64,000 bases of DNA from Bacteroidota bacterium (GTDB taxonomy: Bacteria; Bacteroidota; Bacteroidia; AKYH767-A; OLB10): assembly GCA_016709725.1 (NCBI GenBank), contig JADJMG010000011.1:62001-126000 (forward strand), in the 5' to 3' direction. A model generated the notes under the pieces. That model was not told the DNA's origin. It saw only the letters and a list, made by a program, of their open reading frames with translations, and did not search any database. Every line of letters begins with the position of its first letter. Position 1 is the stretch's first letter. A program made the translations under genes and the position numbers. This document shows, one piece after another, positions 31,951-42,170 of the stretch.

Positions 31951-32904
31951 ATGAAACGTATAGGGATACTACTATTTTTCATTTTAGGGAACGTGGCTCT
32001 GAGCCATGCACAGAGTGATTCAACGGTAAAAGCAGATACCGTTTGGAGAACAGGGGGATTATTTTCCTCCTCATTTAATCAAGTTAGTTTAATGAATTGG
32101 GCAGCGGGAGGACAAGATGCCATGTCGCTCAACAATATTGTTAGCTTATTTGCGAAATACAAAAAAGGACATGTCGCTTGGGATAACACTCTAGACATGG
32201 GCTATGGAATTGTGAAGCAAGGTGACGAAAAAATCAGAAAAAATGATGACCGTTTAGAACTTAACTCAAAGCTTGGAATCCAAGCGAACGAAAGTAAATT
32301 CTATTACACTTTACTTTTTAATCTCAGATCGCAGTTTGCTGAAGGATATAATTACCCCAGAACGGATTCGTCACTCTACATTTCTAAGTTTGCAGCACCA
32401 GCATTTACACTATTCTCGTTGGGGATGGATTATAAGCCTACCGATTACTTTTCATTCTTCCTCTCTCCAATCACTGCTAGAGGAATTATCGTAAATGACA
32501 AGCGTCTTTCCGATGAAGGTGCTTATGGTGTTGATCCAGGAGAAAAATTTCGTGCAGAAGTGGGAGCCTATTTAAACACACGTTTCCAAAAAGACATTGT
32601 AAAGAATGTAAACTTCATGACCAAACTGGATTTATTCAGCAATTATCAGGAAGATCCACAGAACGTCGATGTCAATTGGGAAGTTTTGATCTCCATGAAA
32701 GTAAATTCTTTCCTTTCGGTATCTATCGGAACACAGCTAATTTATGATGACAATACTCAAATTGCACTCTTTAGAAGCGTAAATGGTGCCGATGTGCCTG
32801 TCTTGCGATTAGATGGAACACAGAAAACAGGACCCAGACTGCAATTCCGTCAAATCTTTGGTGTTGGTTTAACCTATAAAATGGAGCGATTTGCTGTTCG
32901 TTAA
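31951..32904 (+). CDS. DUF3078 outer-membrane beta-barrel-like protein
   Basis: Protein of 317 residues with a signal peptide (MKRIGILLFFILGNVALSHAQ) and the DUF3078 pattern typical of Bacteroidota: WRTGGLFSSSFNQVSLMNWAAGGQDAMSL near the start and alternating amphipathic strands to the C-terminus (RQIFGVGLTYKMERF), consistent with an outer-membrane barrel. The family's function is unknown. It lies between mscL and a helicase-nuclease, with a terminator at 32929-32958 after it. Confidence 0.85.
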   Translation: MKRIGILLFFILGNVALSHAQSDSTVKADTVWRTGGLFSSSFNQVSLMNWAAGGQDAMSLNNIVSLFAKYKKGHVAWDNTLDMGYGIVKQGDEKIRKNDDRLELNSKLGIQANESKFYYTLLFNLRSQFAEGYNYPRTDSSLYISKFAAPAFTLFSLGMDYKPTDYFSFFLSPITARGIIVNDKRLSDEGAYGVDPGEKFRAEVGAYLNTRFQKDIVKNVNFMTKLDLFSNYQEDPQNVDVNWEVLISMKVNSFLSVSIGTQLIYDDNTQIALFRSVNGADVPVLRLDGTQKTGPRLQFRQIFGVGLTYKMERFAVR

Positions 32905-32928
32905 CAAATAATACATACAAATAGTACG

Positions 32929-32958
32929 ACAGGTTTGCTTTATTGGCAAACCTGTTTT
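32929..32958 (+). terminator. Rho-independent terminator after the DUF3078 gene
   Basis: Stem ACAGGTTTGC / GCAAACCTGT with a short TTTATTG-type loop, followed by a T-rich stretch. It lies just before the start of the helicase gene at 32970. Confidence 0.82.
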
Positions 32959-32969
32959 ATTTTGGCAGA

Positions 32970-35900
32970 ATGGGATTGGTCATTTATAAGTCTTCAGCCG
33001 GTTCGGGAAAAACATTTACTCTCGTTCAACAGTTTTTAATTAAAGTAATTGGCCAGCCTTGGCTCTTTCAACGAATCTTAGCTATCACGTTCACCAATAA
33101 GGCTACCGAAGAACTTAAAACAAGAATAATCAAAGAACTCGATTTGTTAGCGCATGGAGAAAAATCAATGCACCTTGAGGTACTTCTGGCAAAACTTCCG
33201 AAACTTAATGAAAAGGAAATATATGAGAATGCACAAATTGTTCTAGTCAAAATTTTACATAATTATTCCTCTTTTGCCATTTCAACTATTGATAGCTACT
33301 TTCAAGTTTTAGCTAGGACTTTAGCCAGAGAACTTTTACTTCCACTTAAATACAATATTGAACTTGATACAGAATACATCTGTAAAAACACAACCAATAG
33401 TTTATTAGACGAAGCAGGCAAGGACGAACAAATTACTTCTTGGTTAGAAAAACTTCTTTTGCACCGCATCGATGAAGGCAAAAACTGGAATGTAAAGACG
33501 GAACTCGAAAAAATGACGAAGGAGCTTTTGCAATCAACCTCAGCAAGAGATCATGCAGCTTCTGTCGACATGAATAAACTACTTGATTTGATCCAGTGGA
33601 TGATCATCAAAAAGAAAGAAGTTGAAAAATTCATGAATGCCAAAGGGCAAGAAGCTATTCAAGTTTTAGCGAAGCATCAAGTAGACGTCAATAAATTCTA
33701 TTATAAATCGAGAGGACCTGTAGGATATTTACTAAAGATAGCTAATCGAAAAAGTGGATACAAAGAATTTTCAGGAATCAATTCTTATACTCAGTCAGCG
33801 CTTGAAGATCCACTCGTATTAGTTCCAAAAGCAGAACAAAACAATACATTCTTAGTGTCCATTGCGACTGAAGAAATATATCCATTGCTCGATCAGGCTG
33901 TCAGTTATATCTATGAACATCAACGTGCATACTTATCCGTTTCTGAAGCATTAAAATTAATTTATCAATCGGGAATTAGTGGAGCTTTAGATGAAAAACT
34001 AAAAGAATACAGAGAGACAAATCAAATTTTTCATTTGTCAGATACGACAAGAATGCTCAGCAAAATGGTAGCGGATCAAGACGCTCCATTCATTTATGAA
34101 AAATCAGGAAACACTTATTTACATTTACTCATTGATGAATTTCAAGATACAGGTTCAGAACAATGGCAAATTTTAAAACCATTGGTTATAAACTCACTTT
34201 CTACTGGCAACGAAGTGATTTTAGTAGGAGATGCAAAGCAAAGCATTTATCGCTGGAGAGGTGGAAATATGCAATTGCTTTTAGAAGGTGTAGAAAAAGA
34301 TTTAAAGAAATCTGGATTCCCATTAAAGAATATCATACTCGATACGAACTACCGAAGTAAAAAAAATATCATCGAATTCAACAATGCCTTTTTTCCTTTA
34401 GCAGCACAATTGTTGAGTACGAAATTCAACCCTGACGAAAATATTTTTCAGCTTGCCTATCATCAGGAACAGGTTTTTCAAAAATCAAGGGAAAAAGGTG
34501 CGGAAGGAGGTTATCTACAAATTGACTTCTTCGAATCCGACAAAGCAAAAAAAAATGACGATGTCGTTCCTGTACATTGGAAGATGAAAGCACTCGGTAG
34601 AATGGATGCCATCATTGAGGATTTGCTTGTGAAAGGCTATCAACTAAAGATATCACTCTAATTTTCCGTAACAACCGTCACGAAAAGAAATTGCAGATTA
34701 TTTGTTTAACCAAGGGAAATATCCGTTTATTTCAACCAACTCTCTTTTACTTTCCACCCATCCGAAAGTAAATTTATTATTAAATAGTTTGCGGCTTTTA
34801 TTGCAGCCCGACTCTCCCCTACTCCATGAGGAAATTGATCTGCATGCATTGTCCCATTCTACAACTCCGAATTTTCCTTTCCAATCCGTGCGACAGAATA
34901 AAAATAAAGTATCATGGGCCAAACAGAATATCATTAGTCAAAGAAAAACTAATTGCTTTGCCACTTGACATTGTTGTACATCATATTCATGAGTTACTTG
35001 GTCTTTCTGTAGTTGATCCATTCATCCAAAATTCAACGATCTTATCAAAGATTTCGCAAGTACAATTAACAATACCATTGCAGGATTTATTCAATGGTGG
35101 GATGAACATGAGCCTACAAGAAAGTGGAGCGTAAATTTAGATGAAGGTGGTGATGCAATTCGAATGATTTCCATTCATCGTTCCAAAGGACTAGAATTTC
35201 CAATTGTTATCATTCCGTTTCTTGATTGGGAATATACGCCCAACAATAAATCCATTTTATGGGTGAAGAGCAAGGAAGAAAAATTTGCAGAGCATGGAAG
35301 TATTCCCGTACAAGCTGTAAAGTCGCTCAGTGAATCTTATTTTAGCGAAGACTATTATGAAGAATCATTAAACACGGCATTGGATAATATCAACTTACTA
35401 TACGTAGCTTTCACTCGACCAGAAGAAAAACTATTTATCCTTTCTCCAAAAAAACCTGCACACAATGAAATTGCTTGTCTTTTAAAAGATGCGATGTCTA
35501 CTCATGTAGAATGGAGTCAGCAAATTACTAATCCCGAAATAGAAACATTTACCATTGGGCAAAACGAATCGAAACAAATACAAGATTCAAAAGTAAAATC
35601 TGCTTCTATTTATTCACCTGCTTCTTTTTCGATGATTGATTTTTCAAAAAGCGAAAATGTACAACTTCATCTTCCACCATTAAAAACATCTTTTACCAGT
35701 GATGAAATCATCATCGGAAATTTAATTCATGAAACGATTTCATATGTCTACCATAAAGATGATATTCCAAAAATTGTAAATGAAGTACTTTCAAAAAATG
35801 GAAACCAAGCTTTTCGCAAATTTTCGGAAACGGTGACACAACAAGTGTATGCTATATGGACACTTTTAGAAAATAAAAACTGGACATCATCTTCTTTCGA

Positions 35901-36132
35901 AATTGTAAACGAATGCGATTTATGTGATGAACAGGGAATGCTTCATCGTCCAGACCGAGTTTTGATAAATGGTGACACTGGAATCGTTATTGATTTTAAA
36001 ACGGGAAAGCAGGATGAAAAATACCATCAGCAGGTTAAGGAGTATTGTAGGTTGCTGGAAGCCACAGGAATTTCAAATCTTACCGGCTATCTATTATATA
36101 CCACTGACAAGGAAATAGTTAAAGTTGTGTAA
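32970..36132 (+). CDS. RecB/AddA-like UvrD helicase with C-terminal PD-(D/E)XK nuclease, frameshifted
   Basis: DNA repair helicase-nuclease of about 1050 residues after repair. Superfamily 1 motifs are present in order: Walker A SSAGSGKTFTLV (residues 8-19), AITFTNKATEELKTR (Ia), LLIDEFQDTGSEQW (II), VGDAKQSIYRWRGG (III), TNYRSKKNI (IV), ISIHRSKGLEFPIVII (V) and LLYVAFTRPEEKLFIL (VI). The C-terminus has GNLIHETIS and RPDRVLINGDTGIVIDFKTGK followed by YHQQVKEYCRLL, the nuclease signature. Frame breaks lie at 34646-34648 and 34683-34686 (each one A short) and between about 34930 and 35110. I chose the ATG at 32970. It is probably the AddA/RecB subunit of an end-resection complex; no AddB-like partner lies in the window. 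Confidence 0.88.
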
Positions 36133-36170
36133 TTACAACCTTTGTTACCTAAAAAAAGAGGATAATTGAC

Positions 36171-36178
36171 TAATTTTG
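36171..36178 (+). promoter_or_regulatory. Bacteroidota-type -7 box upstream of pruA
   Basis: TAATTTTG matches TAnnTTTG, 36 bases before the pruA ATG. A TTTG at 36141-36144 could be the -33 element, but its 26-base spacing is longer than the usual 19-20. Confidence 0.5.
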
Positions 36179-36214
36179 CAATTCTATTTTCATGAATTAA
36201 TAAATTAAATAAAA

Positions 36215-37840
36215 ATGTCAAATTCAATCTTCCAGGTACCTGTTGCCATCAATGAACCCATCTTAAGTTATGCTCCTGGCACCGCCGACCGAAAACATTT
36301 ACAAGATACCCTTAAAAAAATGCGCAGTGAGGTGGTTGATGTTCCTATGTACATCAATGGAAAAGCAGTTCATACTACAAAAAAGGGCGAGTTACGTCCA
36401 CCTCATGATCATAAACATTTATTAGGAAATTATTCTATTGGCGATGCTAGTCATGTTACCATGGCCATTGATGCCGCATTAGCAGCTCGTTCAGCATGGG
36501 CAGATATGGAATGGGAGCAACGCGCTTCCATATTTTTAAAAGCAGCAGAATTGCTTGCTGGTCCATATCGTTCTAAAATAAATGCAGCTACCATGTTAGC
36601 GCAGAGTAAAAGTGCATATCAAGCAGAAATTGATGCAGCTTGTGAGATGATTGATTTTTTACGTTTCAATGTACAATATGCAAGAGAAATTTATACACAA
36701 CAACCGATATCATCCAAAGGAGTTTACAATCGCTTAGAGCAACGTCCGCTCGAAGGATTCGTATTTGCATTGACTCCGTTTAACTTCACTGCTATCTCTG
36801 GAAATCTTCCAACCTCTGCAGCGTTGATGGGAAATACCGTTGTTTGGAAACCTGCCTTCACCCAAATTTATTCTGCAAGAGTATTGATGGAAGTATTTAT
36901 GGAAGCCGGATTACCTGCAGGTGTTATCAATTTAATTTATGTTCCTGGAGCAGCGACAGGCGATGTGATTTTCAGTCACCCTGATTTTGCAGGGATACAC
37001 TTCACAGGTTCTACGGGTGTGTTTCAAGATGTATGGAAATCGATTGGCAACAATATTCACAAATACAAATCGTACCCTCGTATTGTTGGTGAGACTGGTG
37101 GAAAAGATTTTATTCTTGCTCATCCTACGGCAAACGCTGATGAGGTAATTACAGCTCTGAGCAGAGGAGCTTTTGAATATCAAGGGCAAAAATGTTCGGC
37201 TGCTTCACGTGCTTACATTCCTGCTTCGATGTGGCCTGCTGTGAAAGATGGATTGATTCGTGACCTGAAAAGTATGAAGATGGGTCCAACGGAAGACTTT
37301 GGAAACTTCATTAATGCCGTTATTGACGAAAAAGCATTCGATAAAATTTCAGGATATATTGATCGCGCTAAAGAAAGTAAGGACGTTGAAATTATTGCAG
37401 GCGGAACTTATGATAAGAGCACAGGATATTTCATTGCTCCTACCGTTTTACTTGCTAAAAAGCCCGACTACATCACCATGTGTGAAGAGATTTTTGGTCC
37501 GATCTTAACTGTATATGTTTATGAAGATGCAAAATTTGAGGAGACATGTGAGCTAGTTGATAAGACTGGAATTTATGCTTTGACGGGCTCCATCATCTCA
37601 AAAGATCGCTACGCTATTCAACTTGCAACTAAAAAATTAGTGCATGCAGCAGGTAATTTCTACATCAACGATAAGTGTACGGGTGCTGTGGTTGGACAAC
37701 AACCTTTTGGTGGATCAAGAGCTTCAGGAACGAATGACAAAGCAGGATCATTATTTAATTTATTAAGATGGGTTTCTGCACGAACCATTAAAGAAACCTT
37801 CGTACCTGCTACGGATTATCGTTATCCGTTTTTAGATTAA
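36215..37840 (+). CDS. pruA: PruA, L-glutamate gamma-semialdehyde dehydrogenase
   Basis: NAD-dependent 1-pyrroline-5-carboxylate dehydrogenase of 541 residues, which oxidises glutamate semialdehyde to glutamate in proline catabolism. The aldehyde dehydrogenase active site is complete: Glu293 in GETGGKDF and the nucleophile Cys327 in GQKCSAASRAYIP. The cofactor region FTGSTGVFQDVW and late motif EIFGPILTVYVYED are also seen. Length and sequence fit the mono-functional P5CDH type common in Bacteroidota. There is no proline dehydrogenase gene in the window. The gene is flanked by a -7 box upstream and a palindrome and terminator downstream, so it is probably monocistronic. Confidence 0.95.
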   Translation: MSNSIFQVPVAINEPILSYAPGTADRKHLQDTLKKMRSEVVDVPMYINGKAVHTTKKGELRPPHDHKHLLGNYSIGDASHVTMAIDAALAARSAWADMEWEQRASIFLKAAELLAGPYRSKINAATMLAQSKSAYQAEIDAACEMIDFLRFNVQYAREIYTQQPISSKGVYNRLEQRPLEGFVFALTPFNFTAISGNLPTSAALMGNTVVWKPAFTQIYSARVLMEVFMEAGLPAGVINLIYVPGAATGDVIFSHPDFAGIHFTGSTGVFQDVWKSIGNNIHKYKSYPRIVGETGGKDFILAHPTANADEVITALSRGAFEYQGQKCSAASRAYIPASMWPAVKDGLIRDLKSMKMGPTEDFGNFINAVIDEKAFDKISGYIDRAKESKDVEIIAGGTYDKSTGYFIAPTVLLAKKPDYITMCEEIFGPILTVYVYEDAKFEETCELVDKTGIYALTGSIISKDRYAIQLATKKLVHAAGNFYINDKCTGAVVGQQPFGGSRASGTNDKAGSLFNLLRWVSARTIKETFVPATDYRYPFLD

Positions 37841-37852
37841 TTCAGAATTTAG

Positions 37853-37870
37853 TCCCGATAGCTATCGGGA
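37853..37870. repeat. 18-bp perfect palindrome in the pruA/ABC intergenic space
   Basis: TCCCGATAGCTATCGGGA is a perfect palindrome lying 12 bases after pruA, between convergent genes. From memory this motif recurs in intergenic DNA of several Bacteroidota, but I cannot verify that here and no second copy was noticed in this window. It lacks a T run and is distinct from the terminator at 37916-37950. Confidence 0.6.
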
Positions 37871-37915
37871 TAGGAATTCAGAATTCTATACTTCATAAAA
37901 ATTCTAATTAAATTC

Positions 37916-37950
37916 AAAAAAAGCCTACTCCACAAATTGGGCTTTTTATT
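37916..37950. terminator. Probable bidirectional terminator between pruA and the ABC ATPase gene
   Basis: A-run, stem AAAAAGCC / GGCTTTTT and a T-rich end form a hairpin usable from both strands. It overlaps the last codons of the minus-strand ABC gene. Confidence 0.65.
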
Positions 37951-38865
37951 TTGTTTGCTCTTTTGCAGTTAATTTCAAAAACAAATCTTCCAAATGTCGG
38001 CGGGTATTTACTTGATAAATTTGAAATCCATTTTCAACTAAGAAAGATACGATCAAAGGAATATTATTTGCATCCATCTTACATTGCAAAGAGGTTGTAC
38101 TGTCAAGAATCAAAGAATCTACATTAAACTTTTCTTTCAATTTACTTTTAGCATCTTGCAATCTATCTAAGTGAATCTCCACAATACTATCCTCGCTATT
38201 CAACAAAGATTTCACTTCGCCTTGAACTACTAGCTTTCCTTTATTCAAGATAGCCATTCGATTGGCGACTAATTCGATTTCGTATAAAATATGGGAGGAT
38301 AAGAATACAGTTTTTCCTTTCTCTTTACTTAGATACAAAATTAAATTACGAATATCGATGATACCTTGCGGATCTAATCCTGTTGTAGGTTCATCTAAAA
38401 TAATTAAATCGGGATCATGAATGAGGGCTTGCGCAATACCAAGTCGTTGTTTCATTCCGTGGCTATACCCTTTCACCGATTCATCGCTACGCCCTTGTAA
38501 ACCGACTAACTCAATCACTTCATCAATCTTTTTATCGGAAGCATCTACTCCGTTGTAATGTGCTAAAAGTTTTAAGTTTTTTCGCGCGGTTAAGTACTTA
38601 TAAAAATCAGGTTTCTCGATAATGCAACCGATTCGATTTAAAATTGAAATTCGATCGTCCAATAAATTTTTGCCGAAAATTTTGATTTGACCATTGTCCG
38701 GACGAATCAATGAGAGAATCATTCGGATGGTTGTACTTTTCCCCGCGCCATTCGGTCCTAAAAACCAAATACATCCCCTTCATAAACACTCAAGTTTAAC
38801 TCATCGACTGCTTTATTAGCGCCGAAAGATTTGGTGAGTCCAATGACATCAATAATCTTATTCAT
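37946..38865 (-). CDS. ABC transporter ATP-binding protein (ABC-2/CcmA type), frameshifted
   Basis: ATPase subunit of about 306 residues of an ABC-2-type exporter or gliding/antibiotic-type transporter. The intact part has IGCIIEKPDFYKYLTARKNL, the signature YSHGMKQRLGIAQALIHDP, Walker B LIILDEPTTGLDPQG, the H-loop VFLSSHILYEIE and a roughly 100-residue C-terminal extension. The Walker A falls at the frame break: adding one base to the A5 run at 38760-38764 gives FGFLGPNGAGKSTTIRMI. The start is then the ATG at 38865, overlapping gpx by 8 bases. No permease gene is adjacent, since the next gene downstream is the convergent pruA, so its membrane partner must lie elsewhere. Confidence 0.87.
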
Positions 38866-39376
38866 CTTTTCCTAAAATCAAAGGATGATTTGGCTCTACC
38901 CCTGCATTGAAATAATGTTGTAATACTCCTTTTTCATCTACCAAATACTTGGAAAAATTCCAAGATGGACGCTGATCATTCCAACCATTCAAAGATGAAT
39001 CGGACAACCATTTATACAATGGATGCTGATTTTCTCCATTTATTTCAATCTTAGCATACAATGGAAATGTGATATGATAATTTTTTTCGCAAAACTGTCC
39101 AATCATCTCATCACTGTCTGGCTCTTGTGCACCAAAATCATTAGAAGGAAATGCAACAATCACCAACTCATCTTTTTTATGTTGGTATACTTCTTCCATT
39201 TGCTCATACTGATTGGTGTAGCCACATTCAGAAGCTGTATTTACAATTAATATTTTCTTTCCTTTGAATTTCTCAAGCGTAGAAATAGTTCCATTTATTT
39301 CTTTTACCGGAATCGTATAAATAGATTCTCCGGGCTGAATATTTTGCTCATTTGAAATCACATCTTGCTTTGTCAT
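38858..39376 (-). CDS. Glutathione peroxidase family thiol peroxidase
   Basis: Peroxidase of 172 residues that reduces hydroperoxides, in bacteria usually with thioredoxin rather than glutathione. The active-site Cys51 is in VNTASECGYTNQYEQME, a cysteine and not selenocysteine; the catalytic Trp/Asn region is WNFSKYLVDEKG. FPSNDFGAQEPDSDEMI is a further family block. No signal peptide is evident. It lies in a minus-strand operon, 44 bases after the C1 peptidase gene and overlapping the ABC ATPase gene. Confidence 0.92.
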   Translation of the reverse strand: MTKQDVISNEQNIQPGESIYTIPVKEINGTISTLEKFKGKKILIVNTASECGYTNQYEQMEEVYQHKKDELVIVAFPSNDFGAQEPDSDEMIGQFCEKNYHITFPLYAKIEINGENQHPLYKWLSDSSLNGWNDQRPSWNFSKYLVDEKGVLQHYFNAGVEPNHPLILGKDE

Positions 39377-39420
39377 CGTCGTTAGAAGTGGGTAATATAA
39401 ATCTCTAATAAATTTTGGTT

Positions 39421-40668
39421 CTAATTGAATTTCTTTAACAATTCCTTGATCACATCTCGATGAACGAGGATACCCATCATCTTCAATTTAACATAGTCTT
39501 CATGCATAAAATAAAATCCAAAATTTTTGCTATCGGGTCCGCAATTTCTAGAGCCAGAACCTGAATCTTTAATTAAGTACCAATCTTTGCCATCTTTTTC
39601 TAAATAACCTACTAAATGCATTCCATGATCATCGGTGGTACTGCCATTCAAAAAACGAAGCAACCGAGCACTCTCGTCAATGTATTCAGACGGAATATCA
39701 TAAGAAGGAACAACAGCTACTTGATTCCATGGATCAAATCCTGATTCAGAAACATCCCCACCAATCATCATGGTATATCCATTGCGTACTGCAAACTTTA
39801 TCGTCGACATATATTCATCTAAAGGAACATTGTAATAAGAACTGTCATGCCACCAATTATCAGGCACTTCGTATTCTACTTTTTTCCAGTAAGGCTTATT
39901 CATGAGTGAGGTGAGATCGATATAATTCGACATATTTAATTTCAACACGTCAGATAAATACTGTTGAGGTGTGATGGTCTTATCATTCACAACCACTTTT
40001 GTTGGTGGCACACCCATATAATGATTTTGGATGGACTTAATGGTAGCAACTACTTCCTCTTCATTCCAAGCATTGGTAGCTTTTACATTTTGAAGATAAG
40101 CTTTCATTTCCTTAAACATTTTATCATGGCTATGATAAATTTGCCCGGGCAACAATCCAGTGTAGTCTTGCAACGGCACTGTCCCAAACATTTGATACAT
40201 CCTAATTACAGCATTTCCCTCTGAACCTTCATCGAAATTCGACTCTCCTCTCGTTCTAACAAATCCTCGCGCTTTCTCTACTGTTTCCCAATACGCTGTA
40301 AACATCTCCGATATTTTTACAACTTGTTTCGATTGACGATATACTTCCGTTTCAAAAAAAGATGTGGTACTAAACGACCAACATGTATTCGAATTTCCCT
40401 GTGAAATCGGATTATTCTTCCACCAAGTACTAAACTCATCTACCGACTTTGGATACCATCCAAATTTAGTAATATCGAATTTAAAGATGGGTTTTGCTGG
40501 CTTTTCAACTTTCTTCACTTCAAACTGCTGCACACCGGTCATGATATCCTTATCATAAAACCCTGCCTTTTGCTCGCGCTTTTGCAATTGGTCATGACGA
40601 GACTGACCATAGCTAACCGTATTGCTGAGCAATAGGATTAGCACTGCAATTAATTTTAATGTTTTCAT
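39421..40668 (-). CDS. Secreted C1 (papain/bleomycin hydrolase-like) cysteine peptidase
   Basis: Peptidase of 415 residues with a signal peptide (MKTLKLIAVLILLLSNTVSYG), so it is exported, unlike cytoplasmic PepC/bleomycin hydrolase. The catalytic Cys96 is in ISQGNSNTCWSFSTTSFFE, and the histidine is in TTDDHGMHLVGYLEKDGK. Where papain-type enzymes have an Asn-Ser-Trp-Gly motif, this protein reads LIKDSGSGSRNCGP, so the usual active-site Asn position is Asp. From memory that form is common in the Bacteroidota members, but it is worth noting. It starts one base after the hutH stop, within the ettA-hisS-hutH operon. Confidence 0.85.
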   Translation of the reverse strand: MKTLKLIAVLILLLSNTVSYGQSRHDQLQKREQKAGFYDKDIMTGVQQFEVKKVEKPAKPIFKFDITKFGWYPKSVDEFSTWWKNNPISQGNSNTCWSFSTTSFFETEVYRQSKQVVKISEMFTAYWETVEKARGFVRTRGESNFDEGSEGNAVIRMYQMFGTVPLQDYTGLLPGQIYHSHDKMFKEMKAYLQNVKATNAWNEEEVVATIKSIQNHYMGVPPTKVVVNDKTITPQQYLSDVLKLNMSNYIDLTSLMNKPYWKKVEYEVPDNWWHDSSYYNVPLDEYMSTIKFAVRNGYTMMIGGDVSESGFDPWNQVAVVPSYDIPSEYIDESARLLRFLNGSTTDDHGMHLVGYLEKDGKDWYLIKDSGSGSRNCGPDSKNFGFYFMHEDYVKLKMMGILVHRDVIKELLKKFN

Positions 40669-40669
40669 A

Positions 40670-42169
40670 TTAATGAATTATTTTTTCAATGGGATAACTT
40701 CTTATAAATTCAACACTTCTTTGCATATCCGAATACAAGATGCGATCTTTCTCTAAAAACTTAATTTCACCACGGTAAGCTTCAATCAACGATTCTAACA
40801 TACTCGAAGTTTTTGCTGGACGGCGGAATTCCAAAGCTTGTGCTGCATTCATCAACTCGATAGCCAAAATTCGCTCGGTATTTAACATTACTTTATACAA
40901 CTTGGTGGCGGCATTTGCTCCCATACTCACATGATCTTCTTGTCCGTTTGATGAAACAATAGAATCGACAGATGCTGGCGTGCAAAGTTGCTTACTTTGA
41001 CTCACGATCGATGCAGCGGTATATTGAGGAATCATAAATCCAGAATCGAGTCCTGGATTAGCTACTAAAAAACTTGGTAATCCACGTAAACCACTAATTA
41101 ATTGATACGTTCTTCGCTCCGAAATACTTCCCAATTCGGCAATAGCAATTGCCATGAAGTCGAGTGGCAATGCCAAAGGCTGTCCATGAAAATTACCTGC
41201 AGAAATAATTAATTCTTCATCAGGAAAAACGGTGGGGTTATCAGTAACCGAATTAATCTCTGTAAAAAATATTTGTGATACATACGTGATCGCATCTTTA
41301 GAAGCTCCGTGTACTTGTGGAATACAACGAAAAGCATAAGGATCTTGTACATGCGTTTTAGGGCGATCAATTAATTCACTACCCTTTAAGATCGTTCTGA
41401 AACGAGTAGCAGTATTAATTTGTCCAGCATGAGGACGAATCTGATGTATTAAATGATGGAATGGCTCTATCCGACCATCAAATGCATCTAAAGAAAGAGC
41501 TCCTATTAAATCAGCTGCTTTCTCCAATTGTTGCGCCTTTAAAATGCACCAGCATCCGTATGCATTCATAAATTGTGTGCCATTCAATAACGCTAATCCT
41601 TCCTTCGATTTTAATGTAACGGGTTTAAGACCGAAATTTTCTAGAGCACGAGAACCTGGTAGTTTTTCACCATTCACACGCACTTCTCCCATACCAATTA
41701 ACGGCAACGAAAGATGCGCTAACGGCGACAAATCACCCGACGCGCCCAAGGATCCTTGCTCATAAACCACTGGATAAATTCCATAATTTAAAAAATCGAT
41801 TAACAACTGAACCGTTTCCACTTGCACTCCACTATTGCCATAACTTAGTCCTTGCACTTTCAAGAACATCATCAATCGAACAATTTCTTCTGGAACTTCA
41901 TCACCTATTCCACAAGCATGCGACATCATCAAATTTACTTGAAGTTGTCCGAGGTCATTTTGCGAAATCGATTTATTATAGAGCGAACCAAAACCGGTAT
42001 TGATACCATAATGCGCTTGATTACTCCCATCCACTTTCTGATCCAAATAATCACGACACTTTTGAATTCGAGCTTTTGCTTCCTCTCCCAATTCAATTTG
42101 CACACCAGACTTTAATATATTTGCAATGGTATCAAAAGTAATATGGTGAGATGAAATAATATGTTTCAT
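40670..42169 (-). CDS. hutH: HutH, histidine ammonia-lyase
   Basis: Lyase of about 499 residues that removes ammonia from L-histidine to give urocanate. The Ala143-Ser144-Gly145 triad that forms the MIO cofactor is in GSLGASGDLSPLAH. The active-site Tyr54 is in HYGINTGFGSL, and Ser83-His84 in MMSHACGIG is the pair typical of histidine rather than tyrosine or phenylalanine lyases. I chose the ATG at 42169 because it follows the hisS stop by one base; the track's longer N-terminus would overlap hisS. No other hut gene (hutU, hutI, hutG) is in the window, so its link to histidyl-tRNA synthetase is unusual. Confidence 0.93.
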   Translation of the reverse strand: MKHIISSHHITFDTIANILKSGVQIELGEEAKARIQKCRDYLDQKVDGSNQAHYGINTGFGSLYNKSISQNDLGQLQVNLMMSHACGIGDEVPEEIVRLMMFLKVQGLSYGNSGVQVETVQLLIDFLNYGIYPVVYEQGSLGASGDLSPLAHLSLPLIGMGEVRVNGEKLPGSRALENFGLKPVTLKSKEGLALLNGTQFMNAYGCWCILKAQQLEKAADLIGALSLDAFDGRIEPFHHLIHQIRPHAGQINTATRFRTILKGSELIDRPKTHVQDPYAFRCIPQVHGASKDAITYVSQIFFTEINSVTDNPTVFPDEELIISAGNFHGQPLALPLDFMAIAIAELGSISERRTYQLISGLRGLPSFLVANPGLDSGFMIPQYTAASIVSQSKQLCTPASVDSIVSSNGQEDHVSMGANAATKLYKVMLNTERILAIELMNAAQALEFRRPAKTSSMLESLIEAYRGEIKFLEKDRILYSDMQRSVEFIRSYPIEKIIH

Positions 42170-42170
42170 A

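Noticed and set aside
37853..37870. Palindrome as the pruA terminator
   Set aside because: It is not followed by T residues, and a better A/T-flanked hairpin lies at 37916-37950.
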